A stretch of DNA of 64,000 nt from Verrucomicrobiota bacterium (GCA_023416735.1 JAEZGX010000019.1:1-64000); one strand, 5' to 3'; numbered from the stretch's first letter, positions 7,628-16,880 are shown. A program made the numbers and translations. Notes: generated from the letters alone by a model not told the origin.

Positions 7628-9457
7628 TTAGTCAGCGGCGAAGGCGCGGGCGGGGGCAGACGCGCGGAGGCGCTTGGGCGGGAGGAGGCGTTTCTCGATC
7701 AGGTAGGGGCCAATGGCGAGAGCGTCCATATCGGTGGCGAGAAAGCCGGCGATGGCGTCGCGCGGATGGCCGACGGGAGGTTCGCCGCGGACGTTGAAGG
7801 ACGTGTTGACGAGAACGGGGCAATGGGTGCGGGAGTGGAACGCGGAAAGCACTGCGTGAAGCGCGGGATTGGTCGCGCGATCGACGGTTTGAAAGCGGGC
7901 GGAAAAGTCGACGTGAGTAACGGCGGGAATGGTGGAGCGGATTTCGTGAAGGCGGTCGGACCAGGAGGCGGACGTGTCATGCGTGGTGTGATACTTCGCG
8001 GGGCGGTGGATGGGCAGGACGGGGGCGGTGAGCAGCATGTAGGGAGAGGGGGCGGGCAGGTCGAACCATGCGGCGGCGTGTTCCGCGAGGACGACGGGAG
8101 CGAAGGGGCGGAAGGATTCGCGGAACTTTATTTTCAGGTTGAGGCGCTGCTGCATTTCGGCGGAACGCGCGTCGGCGAGGATGGAGCGGGCGCCGAGCGC
8201 GCGAGGGCCGAATTCGGCGCGGCCTTGGAAGAAGCCGACGACATCGCCGGCTTCGAGGCGTTCGGAGAGGAGGGAGAGAAAGGTGTCGGAAGCGAGCCGA
8301 TCCGCCGGGAGATCATGGACGGCGAGCGCGGCGGCGATTTCGGCGTCGGAGTAAGTGGGACCGAGAAATGCGCCGCGCATGGCGTCGCGGGAATCGTCGG
8401 GGCTGCGTTGGGCGTTGTGTTGAGAAAAATGATACGCGAGCGCGGCGCCGAGAGCACCGCCGGCGTCGCCGGAAGCGGGTTGGATCCAGAGGCGGTGGAA
8501 GGGGCCTTCGCGGAGCAGGCGGGCGTTCGCGACGCAGTTGAGGGCGACGCCGCCGGCGAGGCAGAGATTTTGTTCGCCGGTGAGCGAGTGAAGTGTGCGA
8601 GCGAGGCGGAGGATGATTTCTTCGGTGACGTGTTGGATGGAGCGGGCGATGTCGCAGTGGAATTGGGTGAGCGGGGTTTCGGGTGAGCGCGGTGGGGCGG
8701 AGAAGAGGTGGGCGAAACGATCGTTGGTCATCGTTTGCCCGTGAAGGTAGCCGAAGTAGTCGAGGTTGAGACGGAAGGAGCCGTCGGGGCGAAGATCGAG
8801 CAGGTGTTCGAGAATGAGATCGACGAAGCGCGGTTCGCCGTAGGGGGCGAGGCCCATGAGCTTGTATTCGCCGGAATTGACGCGGAAGCCGCAGTAGTGG
8901 GTGAAGGCGGAGTAGAGGAGTCCGAGTGAATGGGGAAAACGGAGTTCGCGGAGGAGTTGGAGATCGGCGCCGGCGCCGCGGCCGAGCGCGGTGGTGGTCC
9001 ATTCGCCGACGCCGTCGAGGGTGAGGATCGCGGCGTGGGTGAAAGGCGACGGGAAAAAAGCGCTGGCGGCGTGCGACTGATGGTGGCCCGCGAAATGGAT
9101 GGGCGGTGGAGTTACGCCGAGCGTGCGAAGCTCGTCCTCGATAACGGAAGGAAGCCAGAGCTTGGAGTGAAGCCAGTCGGGCATCGCGGCGACGAAGGCG
9201 CGAAAGCCGCGTGGGGCGACGGCGAGGGCGGTAGAGAGGATGCGTTCGAACTTGAGGAGCGGTTTCTCGTAGTAAACGACGGCGTCGAGCGGGCCGGAGG
9301 CTTGGGAGAGGCAGTAGGCGACGGCGCCGCGCGGGAAAGAGGCGTCGTGTTTTTTTCGACTGAAGCGCTCCTCTTGGGCGGCGGCGACGATGGTGCCGTT
9401 TTCGACGAGGGCGGCGGCGGAATCGTGATAGAATGCGCTGAGGCCCAGGATGCGCAT
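7628..9457 (-). CDS. Carbamoyltransferase (NodU/SxtI family)
   Basis: A 609-residue O-carbamoyltransferase, predicted to move a carbamoyl group from carbamoyl phosphate, through a carbamoyl-adenylate, to a hydroxyl on a sugar or other small molecule. The N-terminus MRILGLSAFYHDSAAAL and the following QEERFSRKKHD motif are hallmarks of the family. The ASKHA-type core includes LTLDGVGEW, and the C-terminal domain includes LAGGVALNCVANARL and FGPRALGARSIL. The ATG at 9457 is chosen because upstream in-frame sequence is repeat DNA. Neighbours are the SxtJ-like (upstream) and SxtK-like (downstream) genes, the same trio as sxtI-sxtJ-sxtK. The substrate is unknown; the rest of the saxitoxin pathway is absent, so a toxin product is not suggested. 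Confidence 0.92.
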   Translation of the reverse strand: MRILGLSAFYHDSAAALVENGTIVAAAQEERFSRKKHDASFPRGAVAYCLSQASGPLDAVVYYEKPLLKFERILSTALAVAPRGFRAFVAAMPDWLHSKLWLPSVIEDELRTLGVTPPPIHFAGHHQSHAASAFFPSPFTHAAILTLDGVGEWTTTALGRGAGADLQLLRELRFPHSLGLLYSAFTHYCGFRVNSGEYKLMGLAPYGEPRFVDLILEHLLDLRPDGSFRLNLDYFGYLHGQTMTNDRFAHLFSAPPRSPETPLTQFHCDIARSIQHVTEEIILRLARTLHSLTGEQNLCLAGGVALNCVANARLLREGPFHRLWIQPASGDAGGALGAALAYHFSQHNAQRSPDDSRDAMRGAFLGPTYSDAEIAAALAVHDLPADRLASDTFLSLLSERLEAGDVVGFFQGRAEFGPRALGARSILADARSAEMQQRLNLKIKFRESFRPFAPVVLAEHAAAWFDLPAPSPYMLLTAPVLPIHRPAKYHTTHDTSASWSDRLHEIRSTIPAVTHVDFSARFQTVDRATNPALHAVLSAFHSRTHCPVLVNTSFNVRGEPPVGHPRDAIAGFLATDMDALAIGPYLIEKRLLPPKRLRASAPARAFAAD

Positions 9458-9463
9458 GACGAT

Positions 9464-9546
9464 GGATTTTCGAATTTCGATTTGGGATTTTCGAATCGGG
9501 GCAGGCGGAATCGAGATGGCCGCAAGAAGGCGCAGAAGGCGCAAAG
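9464..9546. repeat. Intergenic repeat patch (families F and G)
   Basis: Lies in the 90-bp gap between the SxtJ-like and carbamoyltransferase genes. 9464-9499 holds two near copies of GGATTTTCGAAT. 9519-9546 holds tandem units of the type AAGGCGCAGAAGGCGCAAAG. The second block abuts the SxtJ-like stop codon (9548). Both motif types are familiar as dispersed intergenic DNA in Verrucomicrobia and Planctomycetes (recollection, not checked). Confidence 0.6.
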
Positions 9547-9547
9547 A

Positions 9548-9949
9548 CTAGAACTGGCGATCGAAGCGGGGGGAGATGGTGGGAAGGAGGCGAAGGTAGG
9601 AGTCGTTGGTGGGTGGACGGCGCAGGGCGAGAGAGTCGCGGCGGGTGAGGGTGCGGAAGAGGCGGAGTGGCGTGAAGAGGCCGAAGTAAACGAGACCGAG
9701 GATCGTCCAGGTGAGAGCGATGAGGAACGCGTTCAGGAGCGAATCGAGCGTGCGTTGAATGGGCGCGTAGTGACGCGGCGAGAGCCAAGCGAGGGCGGCG
9801 AAGAGGATCGCGAGGATGAAGAACGCCAATGGGACGGCGTGGTTGAAGCGCCAGAAGAGAAAGCCGGTGCCCGCGACGGCGGCGATGGCTTGGAGGCGGG
9901 CGCGAGTGACGGGAGCGAGGGGCATGCGATTGTGGGCGGGCGGCACCAT
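9548..9949 (-). CDS. SxtJ-family membrane protein
   Basis: A 133-residue protein with three predicted membrane helices: about 16-30, 34-50 and 68-90 (AFLIALTWTILGLVYFGLF). It ends in a basic cytoplasmic tail typical of SxtJ, which is about 135 residues. The ATG at 9949 has GAAGG a few bases upstream; an earlier in-frame ATG at 9976 is possible. It is first in the operon SxtJ, carbamoyltransferase, SxtK, SGNH. SxtJ has no proven function; constant linkage to carbamoyltransferases suggests a membrane scaffold or delivery role (inference). Confidence 0.82.
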   Translation of the reverse strand: MVPPAHNRMPLAPVTRARLQAIAAVAGTGFLFWRFNHAVPLAFFILAILFAALAWLSPRHYAPIQRTLDSLLNAFLIALTWTILGLVYFGLFTPLRLFRTLTRRDSLALRRPPTNDSYLRLLPTISPRFDRQF

Positions 9950-10034
9950 GGGCCTTCGCTTTGAACAGAATGACAAGAGGGGCTTCCCGCGAATTACCCC
10001 GGGCGAGGCATCCGGGGAACAATGCTGCGCACCT

Positions 10035-10063
10035 AAAAAAGAGGGCGAGACGAGCTCGCCCTC
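10035..10063 (-). terminator. Intrinsic terminator of the TonB receptor gene
   Basis: Stem GAGGGCGAG / CTCGCCCTC (10041-10049 with 10055-10063) and a 5-base loop. Read on the minus strand it is followed by six T residues (10040-10035). It sits 24 bp after the receptor stop codon and separates it from the SxtJ operon. Confidence 0.9.
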
Positions 10064-10086
10064 TGGTTTCGAAGGACGTGGAACGA

Positions 10087-12528
10087 TTAGAAATCGAGGC
10101 CGAAGGTGAGGGCGTAGATCATCGGGGTCTTGACCTCGTAGCGTTCGGTGGCGCGCGTGGTGGCGGAGCCGGTGGCGCGCCAGCCGACGAACTCTTCCTG
10201 TTCGGTGAGATTCTTGAGGTTGAGTTGAATCAGCGCGTCGTAGCCCGCGAGTTTGAAGCGATAGCCGGCGAAGGCTTCCGCGTAGAACGTGCTCGGGTTG
10301 TAGCGGGCAGAGCCGTTGGGGCCGTTATAATCCTGCAAGGCTTTGCCGGCGTAGTGGAGGCCGCCGCCGACGAAGAGCCCGCGGAAGTTGTCACGGGTAA
10401 ATGAATACTTCGTCACGAGCGCCCATTGATCTTCGATGGAGCCCTGGGTGGCGCGGCCGAGCTGGGTGGGATCGGAGGACTCCGTGACCTCGTTGTCGTT
10501 GTGAGCGTAGCTGAGGACGATTTGCCAGTCGCGCGTCGGTTGGAAGATGAGGTCGGCCTCGTAGCCCTTCGACTCGACTTCTCCGGCGGGGAAGAAGTCG
10601 CCTTGGGCGAGGAGTGTTTCGCGGGTTTGGCCGGGGAAGTTGGCTTCGCGCTCGGCGGGCGTCATGGCGTCCCAGCGTTCCACGTTGAGATTGAAGCCCG
10701 GAGAGATCTGGCGGCCGCCGCCTTCCTTGCGGATCTGGTAGTAGCTGAGGGTGCCGCTGATCTTGCCGTCGAGGAGCTCGACCTTGATGCCGCCCTCGTA
10801 GCTCTTGCCGATTTCCGGAGGCATCTGGACGCTGAAGCTGTTTTTGTCGGTGGACGGGAACAGCGACGTGGCGTGAACGGCGAAGATCGAAATCTCGGGT
10901 GTGATGTCGAACATTGCGCCGAACATCGGTGAGTTTTTGGAGACCTCGGTGAGATTAACGGAGCCATCGGCGCCGGAGCGCTGCACGAGCTTGAGGTTCG
11001 TGTGATTGATGGCGGCGTTGATCTTGAGGCGATCCTGCAAGGCGTAGAGCTGCCAGCTCGCGAAGTAGTAATCGTTGGAGTTGTTCTCGGTGTTCCAACC
11101 GCCATTGCCGGTGTTGGCGGCGAAATCGGGAGGAGGGATGGCGGGCACCTGCTCGGTGTTGATGTCGGCGCGGACCGGGAAGATCAGGACGTTGGTAGTG
11201 TCGGCCGGCTGTGCGAAGCGGCGGGTGAGGAAACGTTCGCCCCAGGCGGCGGCGCCGGCGGTGATCGTGTTGCGGACGGCGCTGAAATCGAAGTTGTAAA
11301 CGACCGTCGCGCCGTAGCCGTGCATGCGATTGCCCCAATCGCGATAGTGGTAACCGAGGCGGATGAATTCGTCGGGCGTGGCGGGATTGATCCAGCCGGT
11401 GTTGGCGTTGGTGTCCCACGCGGCGCCGCCGCCGGAGCCGTTGGCCTCCCAGCCGTTGGAGTCGACGTTGAGGCGTTTGCCGTATTGCCAGTAGGCGGTG
11501 ACGCTGAGCTGGTCGTTGAACGTGTGATTGACGGTGCCGCGATAGAGCTCGGTGTCGATGGAGCGCGGATTGGTGCCGGTGGACCAATTCCACTCCCAAG
11601 GGATTTCGGGATGATCGATCTGGAGCGGGACCGAGGCGCCGTTGTCGAGGACGTTGCCGGCGGCGTCGCGTTCGGCGCGAGTGAAGTAGTTGAGGCCGTT
11701 GTTTTTTTCGCGATAGCCGTCCTCCATGAGGAATTTCAGCTGGGTGTTGGGGAACGGTTGCCACTCCAAGTTGAGCTGCGCGTAGCGGAGGGTGCCGTCG
11801 GAATGAGCGCGTTCGTCCTTGGTGTCGGCGTGAGCGCCGTTGAAGCGGACGCCGAATTTTCCGCCGCCGACATCGCCGGCGTAGTTCGCGTCGATGGTGC
11901 CGCGGTATTCGCCCTCGTTTTGGACGGTGGCGCGGACGGTGGTGAAGTTGTCGCGGAAATCGACGTCCTTGGTGATGCTGTTCATGACGCCGCCGGCGTA
12001 GGAGAGGCCGTAGAGCGGACCGGCGGGCCCTTTGACGATTTCGACGCGGGCGAGTCCCTGGGTGTCGATCGGATCGTATTGGCGGATGCCGTCGCGCAGG
12101 CCCCAGTTCTGGACAAAGCCGCGGAAAAGAAAGGCGTTGTAAGCCTGTTGGATGGGATTGGAGGAACGGCTGTCGGCGCCGCCATTGACGAGGGAGGCGT
12201 TGTAGCGTTCGAGGTCGACTTGATTGGTGATGAGAAGGTCGTCGGAGAACTCCTTCGTGAAAACCTGGATGTTCAGCGGGATGTCTTTGATGGGAGTGTT
12301 GGAGCGGGTGCCGGCGATCGAGTTGGAGGCGCGGTAACCGACATCGCGTTCGCTGGAGACGGTGAAGCGCGACAACGTGACGATGTCGTCGTCGGCCGGC
12401 GTGTCGGTGGTGGCGGGAGGGGTTTGGGCAGGCGCGATCGAAGTCAGGGCGACGACGGCGAACAGGGAGGCGGGCCGAAGAAAAACGGCGCGGCTCCGAG
12501 GGCAGGTGTTGGGTGTAGGTTCGTTCAT
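10087..12528 (-). CDS. TonB-dependent outer-membrane receptor
   Basis: An 813-residue outer-membrane transporter that takes up a ligand with TonB energy. It has a signal peptide (about 1-35), a plug domain starting near ERDVGYRASNSIAGTR and including RVEIVKGPAGPLYG, then a long beta-barrel ending in ALTFGLDF with the terminal Phe typical of Omp85-inserted barrels. The VGYRAS...AGTR plug is common in large verrucomicrobial receptor families. Two LacI-type regulators encoded just upstream on the same strand, and a divergent MFS transporter, suggest a sugar or sugar-derived ligand (inference). An intrinsic terminator follows, and a hairpin lies in the 5' leader at 12548-12568. Confidence 0.93.
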   Translation of the reverse strand: MNEPTPNTCPRSRAVFLRPASLFAVVALTSIAPAQTPPATTDTPADDDIVTLSRFTVSSERDVGYRASNSIAGTRSNTPIKDIPLNIQVFTKEFSDDLLITNQVDLERYNASLVNGGADSRSSNPIQQAYNAFLFRGFVQNWGLRDGIRQYDPIDTQGLARVEIVKGPAGPLYGLSYAGGVMNSITKDVDFRDNFTTVRATVQNEGEYRGTIDANYAGDVGGGKFGVRFNGAHADTKDERAHSDGTLRYAQLNLEWQPFPNTQLKFLMEDGYREKNNGLNYFTRAERDAAGNVLDNGASVPLQIDHPEIPWEWNWSTGTNPRSIDTELYRGTVNHTFNDQLSVTAYWQYGKRLNVDSNGWEANGSGGGAAWDTNANTGWINPATPDEFIRLGYHYRDWGNRMHGYGATVVYNFDFSAVRNTITAGAAAWGERFLTRRFAQPADTTNVLIFPVRADINTEQVPAIPPPDFAANTGNGGWNTENNSNDYYFASWQLYALQDRLKINAAINHTNLKLVQRSGADGSVNLTEVSKNSPMFGAMFDITPEISIFAVHATSLFPSTDKNSFSVQMPPEIGKSYEGGIKVELLDGKISGTLSYYQIRKEGGGRQISPGFNLNVERWDAMTPAEREANFPGQTRETLLAQGDFFPAGEVESKGYEADLIFQPTRDWQIVLSYAHNDNEVTESSDPTQLGRATQGSIEDQWALVTKYSFTRDNFRGLFVGGGLHYAGKALQDYNGPNGSARYNPSTFYAEAFAGYRFKLAGYDALIQLNLKNLTEQEEFVGWRATGSATTRATERYEVKTPMIYALTFGLDF

Positions 12529-12547
12529 GGGTTTGGGTTTGATGGCG

Positions 12548-12568
12548 CGTCCGCGGCAACCGCGGACG
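12548..12568 (-). promoter_or_regulatory. Hairpin in the 5' leader of the TonB receptor gene
   Basis: Perfect inverted repeat CGTCCGCGG CAA CCGCGGACG, with its near edge 19 bases before the receptor ATG. It would form a stable RNA stem close to the ribosome site, or could be a protein-binding palindrome. A wider inverted repeat, GCGCTTCA (12597-12604) with TGAAGCGC (12636-12643), lies further upstream and might be an operator. No clear -35/-10 pair was identified in 12529-12783. Confidence 0.35.
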
Positions 12569-12783
12569 ACGGATCAAAGGGGATGGAGAATAACGCGCGC
12601 TTCAGCCGGGGCCGGTGCGCTTGGCGGACGCGCGTTGAAGCGCCGGAGCTTTCGCGGACTCAAAGGCGGGCGGACTCTAACGGTATAGTTCCGCGTTTAT
12701 CGGAGAAACTTCCGATGGGTGCCGGAGGGAGGTTCTGGATGCATCCGTCCTTTGGATACATCGTGCCGCGGGCGCACGGCCGG

Positions 12784-13905
12784 TCAGCTTGACAGAAGCG
12801 AGCGGTGGGATTTCGCGGGCGCGGTGGCGCCGTTTTGCCAGTAGCCCGGAACGAACGTGATCGTCTGCGCGGTGGGAACGCCGCGTTGGTAGGCGTCGGC
12901 CATGATCGCGAGCTGCTCCATCGCGCGCTGACCGACGAGGCGATGATTCTGAACAATGCCGGCGAGATGTGGCAGGCTCGGCGGGATGTCGAGCGAGGCG
13001 AAGGCGACGTCGTCCGGCAGGCGGAGGCCAGCGGTGGCGAACGTATCCAGAAGTTCATTCCAGTTGGAAATGATGACGTCGACCTGATGGGCGCGCATCC
13101 ATTCGGGAATCAGGCGCGGCAGCAAAGGGACCTCGGCGAGGCTGAAGATCAGCGGAGGCACGCATTCGGCTTCGGGCAGCGAGGCTTGTTCGACGAGAAC
13201 GCCCATGCCGAAGGATTCCTCGAGGCGCGTCTGGTCTTCGCGGGCGGTGGCGAGGCCGATGCGACGGTAGCCGAGCTCGCGGAGACGGCGCATGGCGAGG
13301 CGGGCGACTTGAAGTTGATCGCTGGATACGGCGTCGAGGTGCGGCTTGAGATGGAGGCACTCGATCTTGACCGCGCAGAAATGGTCCCAATCGAGGTCGA
13401 GTTGCTCGATATCGATTTCGAACGTCGAAAGCAGGACCGTGCTGATGCCGCGGGCGTTGAGGATGGTGTTGAGTCGGGCGGGAGCGAGGTGGCCCTGGCC
13501 GATGACGAAGATGTCGAGGGCGTGTCCGCGGGCTTCGGCGGCGGCTTTGGCGCCGGCATAAACGAGCGGCTGGTAGTGATTGCCGCTGAACAGGCGCGTG
13601 GTGCCGGCGTGAACGACGAAAGCAGAGCCGAGCGAACGGGCGTGCCGGGATTGGCGGGCGCGGTGGAAATTGAGCGCGTCGAGCAACGGGTCGCGTTGAT
13701 AGCCGAACTCCTTGGCAACGGAACGGATGCGGGCGCGGGTGGATGGTGGGATGCTGGGATGATCGCGCAGCGCGAGCGAAACGGTGGTGACGTGAACGCC
13801 GACGCAGGCCGCGATGTCGGCCAGCGTGTAGTAGCGTTTGGGTGCGGTGGCGTGGTCAGCCGCGGGGTGGGGCGCTGGGGCCGTCTTGCCAGATGCCGTG
13901 GACAT
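12784..13905 (-). CDS. LacI-family transcriptional regulator (second of a tandem pair)
   Basis: A 373-residue repressor/activator. The helix-turn-helix YTLADIAACVGVHVTTVSLA and hinge helix are at about 25-75, followed by a periplasmic-binding-protein-like sensor domain. Its start (ATG 13905) overlaps the end of the upstream LacI gene by 50 bp, so the two are translated as one unit. It shares the LALRDHPSIP recognition/hinge stretch with its neighbour, so both may bind related operators. It lies between the TonB receptor gene and its paralogue. The effector is unknown but probably a carbohydrate (family knowledge). Confidence 0.88.
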   Translation of the reverse strand: MSTASGKTAPAPHPAADHATAPKRYYTLADIAACVGVHVTTVSLALRDHPSIPPSTRARIRSVAKEFGYQRDPLLDALNFHRARQSRHARSLGSAFVVHAGTTRLFSGNHYQPLVYAGAKAAAEARGHALDIFVIGQGHLAPARLNTILNARGISTVLLSTFEIDIEQLDLDWDHFCAVKIECLHLKPHLDAVSSDQLQVARLAMRRLRELGYRRIGLATAREDQTRLEESFGMGVLVEQASLPEAECVPPLIFSLAEVPLLPRLIPEWMRAHQVDVIISNWNELLDTFATAGLRLPDDVAFASLDIPPSLPHLAGIVQNHRLVGQRAMEQLAIMADAYQRGVPTAQTITFVPGYWQNGATAPAKSHRSLLSS

Positions 13906-14935
13906 AGAGGGACGAGGGAAAGTCGGGCAGGCCCCGCTCGGTCGATTTGAGCTGTGCGACAACGATGGATACGGCGCGTTCTCCGACGAGATCGAGACGC
14001 GGATGAACCCCGGCGAGACCGTCGGCCGCGTCGTCGCAGATACACAATCCGGCGCAGGCGACCTCTTCGGGGATGCGGAGGCCTTCGCTCCGAAGAAGAT
14101 CCTGAATGCTGCGCCAGTTGCTGAGCACGAGGTCGACGCGATGACGCCGGACCCACCGCGCGAGCATGCCGCTCAGGACGGGGCCGCAGAGATTGTAAGG
14201 GAAGAGCAGAGGCGGCACGCGGCAGTCGACCGGGAGGGAGACCTCTTCCATCAGGTAGCCGGCGGTGTGGCGGTGACCGCAGGCGTCCTCGTCGGCGCGG
14301 CCGACCGCGAGCCCGATGCGGCGATAGCCGAGGGCGGCGGCTTGGCGAAAGGCGAGCCGGACCTCGCGCAGTTGGTCGTTACCGACGACGGTGGCGTCAG
14401 GCTCGGTGTGGCGGGAGTGAATTTTCGCGACGGCGAACTCCTCCCAGTCGAGTGCGATTTCGGCGAAGCCTGGAGCGAACGCGCTGAGGACGACGCCCGT
14501 GATCTGATGATCGCGAAGGTAGTGGGAGAGGCTGCGCGAATCGTGATCGTCTTCGCCGACGGCGAGCGGATCGAGTTGATAGCCGAGCAAATCGGCCTGG
14601 CGGCGAGCGCCGTCGAGCAGGGCTTGGAGATAGGGCGGGCGAGGGACGCCGGAGCCGAGCCCGAAGTTTTCCAAGAAAGCGATGCGTGGCGCGGGCGCGC
14701 ACACGGTGCCCTGTTGGCGGAAACGGCTGAGCGCGTGGTAAACGGGATTCTTTTCGTAGCCGACTCGCGTGGCGATTTCGCGAATACGCTGGCGGGTGGG
14801 GGCGGGGATGCTGGGATGATCGCGCAGAGCGAGCGAGATGGTGGTGATGTGGTAGCCGGACTCGCGCGCGACATCCTTGAGCGTCGGCCGGCGCGGGAGG
14901 CCTGACGTATCGAGATTTTCAGGACGAACGGTCAT
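13856..14935 (-). CDS. LacI-family transcriptional regulator (first of a tandem pair)
   Basis: A 359-residue regulator with the N-terminal helix-turn-helix RPTLKDVARESGYHITTISL (about 16-35) and the hinge LALRDHPSIP, then a ligand-binding core. It starts at ATG 14935, divergent from the MFS transporter at 15193. The 257-bp gap could hold control sites for both. It overlaps the downstream LacI gene by 50 bp. The shared hinge, similar length and tandem order point to an old duplication. Confidence 0.9.
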   Translation of the reverse strand: MTVRPENLDTSGLPRRPTLKDVARESGYHITTISLALRDHPSIPAPTRQRIREIATRVGYEKNPVYHALSRFRQQGTVCAPAPRIAFLENFGLGSGVPRPPYLQALLDGARRQADLLGYQLDPLAVGEDDHDSRSLSHYLRDHQITGVVLSAFAPGFAEIALDWEEFAVAKIHSRHTEPDATVVGNDQLREVRLAFRQAAALGYRRIGLAVGRADEDACGHRHTAGYLMEEVSLPVDCRVPPLLFPYNLCGPVLSGMLARWVRRHRVDLVLSNWRSIQDLLRSEGLRIPEEVACAGLCICDDAADGLAGVHPRLDLVGERAVSIVVAQLKSTERGLPDFPSSLYVHGIWQDGPSAPPRG

Positions 14936-15192
14936 GAGGCGGGTTGACGGGCAGGCCGGGCGGCATCGCGCAGGCAGATGACAAGCGATGGCGGGGCAAG
15001 GGTTCGCTACACTCTAACGTTTGTGTGTCATGAACGAGGTGGGGGATTTGAGGCACCGCGCCTCCAGATGCTCACCGGAATAAGCTAGAATTCGCTGGCG
15101 TGGGGGCGGCGAAACGGTGGAGTGGCGGGGCGCCGGCTGCGGTTAGCGGCTGGGTTAATCTTCGATCCTTCCAGCTGTTTACCCCAACGACC

Positions 15193-16878
15193 ATGAGCTC
15201 CCGCTCTGCCCGCTATGCTTTCATCTGGGTGCCTTCGCTGTTCCTCGCGATGGGCATTCCGTTCAACGTGATCAACGCGACGGCGGCGACGATGTTCAAG
15301 TCGCTCGGCGTGTCGGATGCCGAGATCACGGTGATGTTGGGAAACGTGGTGCTGGCGTGGTCGTTGAAACCGTTTTGGGCGGCGTTTCTGGATATGTATC
15401 GCACGAAGAAGTTCTTCGTAATCGCGATGGAGGTGTTGTTGGCGGCGCTGTTTGTGGGCGTGGCGATGGCGCTGCCGATGTCGGGATTTTTCAAGATAAC
15501 GATCGCGCTGCTGTGGGTAGCGGCTTTCGCGTCGTCGACGCAGGATATCTGTGGTGACGGGATTTATCTAACGGCGCTGGATCGGAAGCAGCAGGCGACG
15601 TATGCGGGCATCCAGAGCATGGCGTGGAATTTGGGAAAAGTGCTCTCGACGGGATTATTGATCAGTCAGATGGAGCGGCTGGCGACGGCGAACGCGTGGT
15701 CAGCGCAGACGATGTGGATGGCGGTGTGGATCACGGCGGCGGTGGTGATGGCGGTGCTGGCGGTGTTGCACGTCTTTGCGCTGCCGACGGGGAGCATCGC
15801 GCATCGGCCAGCGAATGCGCAGGAAGTGGTGCGGAATTTTCTGCGGACGGCGGAGACGGTTTTCCACAAGCGCTCGTTCTGGGGGATGATCGCGTTCGTA
15901 TTTCTGTATCGCGCGGGCGAGGGGTTGATCTTGATGGAAGGGCGGCTGTTCCTGCAGTCGTCGACCGAGAGCGGTGGGCTGGGGCTGACGGCGGGACAGG
16001 CGGCGCAGATCGATGGGACGTGGGGCACGATCGCGATGATCGTGGGCGGAATTCTCGGCGGGATGTTTTTGGGGAAGATGGGCTTGAAGCGAGCGCTGCC
16101 GATTTTGGCGCTCTGTTTGAATGTGCCGCACTTCACCTTCGTTTATTTGAGCCATGCGGCGGGACCGGGGCATGGGCTGGATTATGTGACGATCGCGACC
16201 CTGGTGAGTATTGAGAAGTTTGGCTACGGGTTCGGGTTCATCGGGAACATGGTTTACATGATGCAGCAGTTTGCACCGGGGCGGTTCACGATGACGCATT
16301 ACGCGTTTGCGACGGCGCTGATGAACTTCGTGCTCGTGCCGACGACGATGGTGTCGGGGCCGCTGGCGGAGTGGTTGGGTTTCGAGATGTTTTTCATCGT
16401 GGTGATGTTTGCGTCGGTGCCGTCGGTGATTGCGGCGTGGAGGGCGCCCTTCCCGCTGGATGACGACAAGGAAGCGGTGGCGGCGGCGGAGTCGGGACGC
16501 GAGGTGATCACGGCGGATGATGCGACGCGCGTGCCGGCGGCGCAGCGCGTGGTGCAATTGCTGGCGGGCAAGGCGTCGATTTTTGCGATGCTGGCGATTC
16601 TGACGCTGCTGATTGTCGATGCGAAGCTGCTGGGTGAAGTGCAGCTGAAGGGGGCGGGGAACAGCGATCTGTGGCTCGGGCTGTTGGGAGTGAGCGCGTT
16701 GATGAAAGGATTTTTTGCGTGGAAGACGTGGAGCCTGGCGGGGCAGGCGAAAGCGGAAGCGGCGAAGATCGGTGAAAGTGTGTATGTGCGGAACGCCCGA
16801 GGAGCGAAGATCGCCGCGGGGCTCGCGCTGGCGATGACGGTGGGCGTGTTGGCGGTGGCGGTGAGGCTGGGGATGTGA
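15193..16878 (+). CDS. Major facilitator superfamily transporter (AmpG/PAT-like)
   Basis: A 561-residue inner-membrane protein with about 12-14 membrane helices. The N-terminal half shows the WSLKPFWAAFLDMYRTKKFF loop, the conserved MFS loop 2-3 position, and SSTQDICGDGIYL, typical of AmpG-like carriers. An extra C-terminal region after about 420 has two more helices separated by polar linkers. Start at ATG 15193, since in-frame upstream residues from 15100 look non-coding. Divergent from the tandem LacI genes and near a TonB receptor gene, so it may carry the imported ligand across the inner membrane (inference). Confidence 0.85.
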   Translation: MSSRSARYAFIWVPSLFLAMGIPFNVINATAATMFKSLGVSDAEITVMLGNVVLAWSLKPFWAAFLDMYRTKKFFVIAMEVLLAALFVGVAMALPMSGFFKITIALLWVAAFASSTQDICGDGIYLTALDRKQQATYAGIQSMAWNLGKVLSTGLLISQMERLATANAWSAQTMWMAVWITAAVVMAVLAVLHVFALPTGSIAHRPANAQEVVRNFLRTAETVFHKRSFWGMIAFVFLYRAGEGLILMEGRLFLQSSTESGGLGLTAGQAAQIDGTWGTIAMIVGGILGGMFLGKMGLKRALPILALCLNVPHFTFVYLSHAAGPGHGLDYVTIATLVSIEKFGYGFGFIGNMVYMMQQFAPGRFTMTHYAFATALMNFVLVPTTMVSGPLAEWLGFEMFFIVVMFASVPSVIAAWRAPFPLDDDKEAVAAAESGREVITADDATRVPAAQRVVQLLAGKASIFAMLAILTLLIVDAKLLGEVQLKGAGNSDLWLGLLGVSALMKGFFAWKTWSLAGQAKAEAAKIGESVYVRNARGAKIAAGLALAMTVGVLAVAVRLGM

Positions 16879-16880
16879 GG

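Noticed and set aside
7532..8686. 384-codon plus-strand frame opposite the carbamoyltransferase
   Set aside because: Shadow of the carbamoyltransferase gene; composition is low-complexity and without domains.
11002..12792. 596-codon plus-strand open frame opposite the TonB receptor
   Set aside because: The minus strand has a full receptor with signal peptide, plug and terminal Phe; the opposite frame has no motif.
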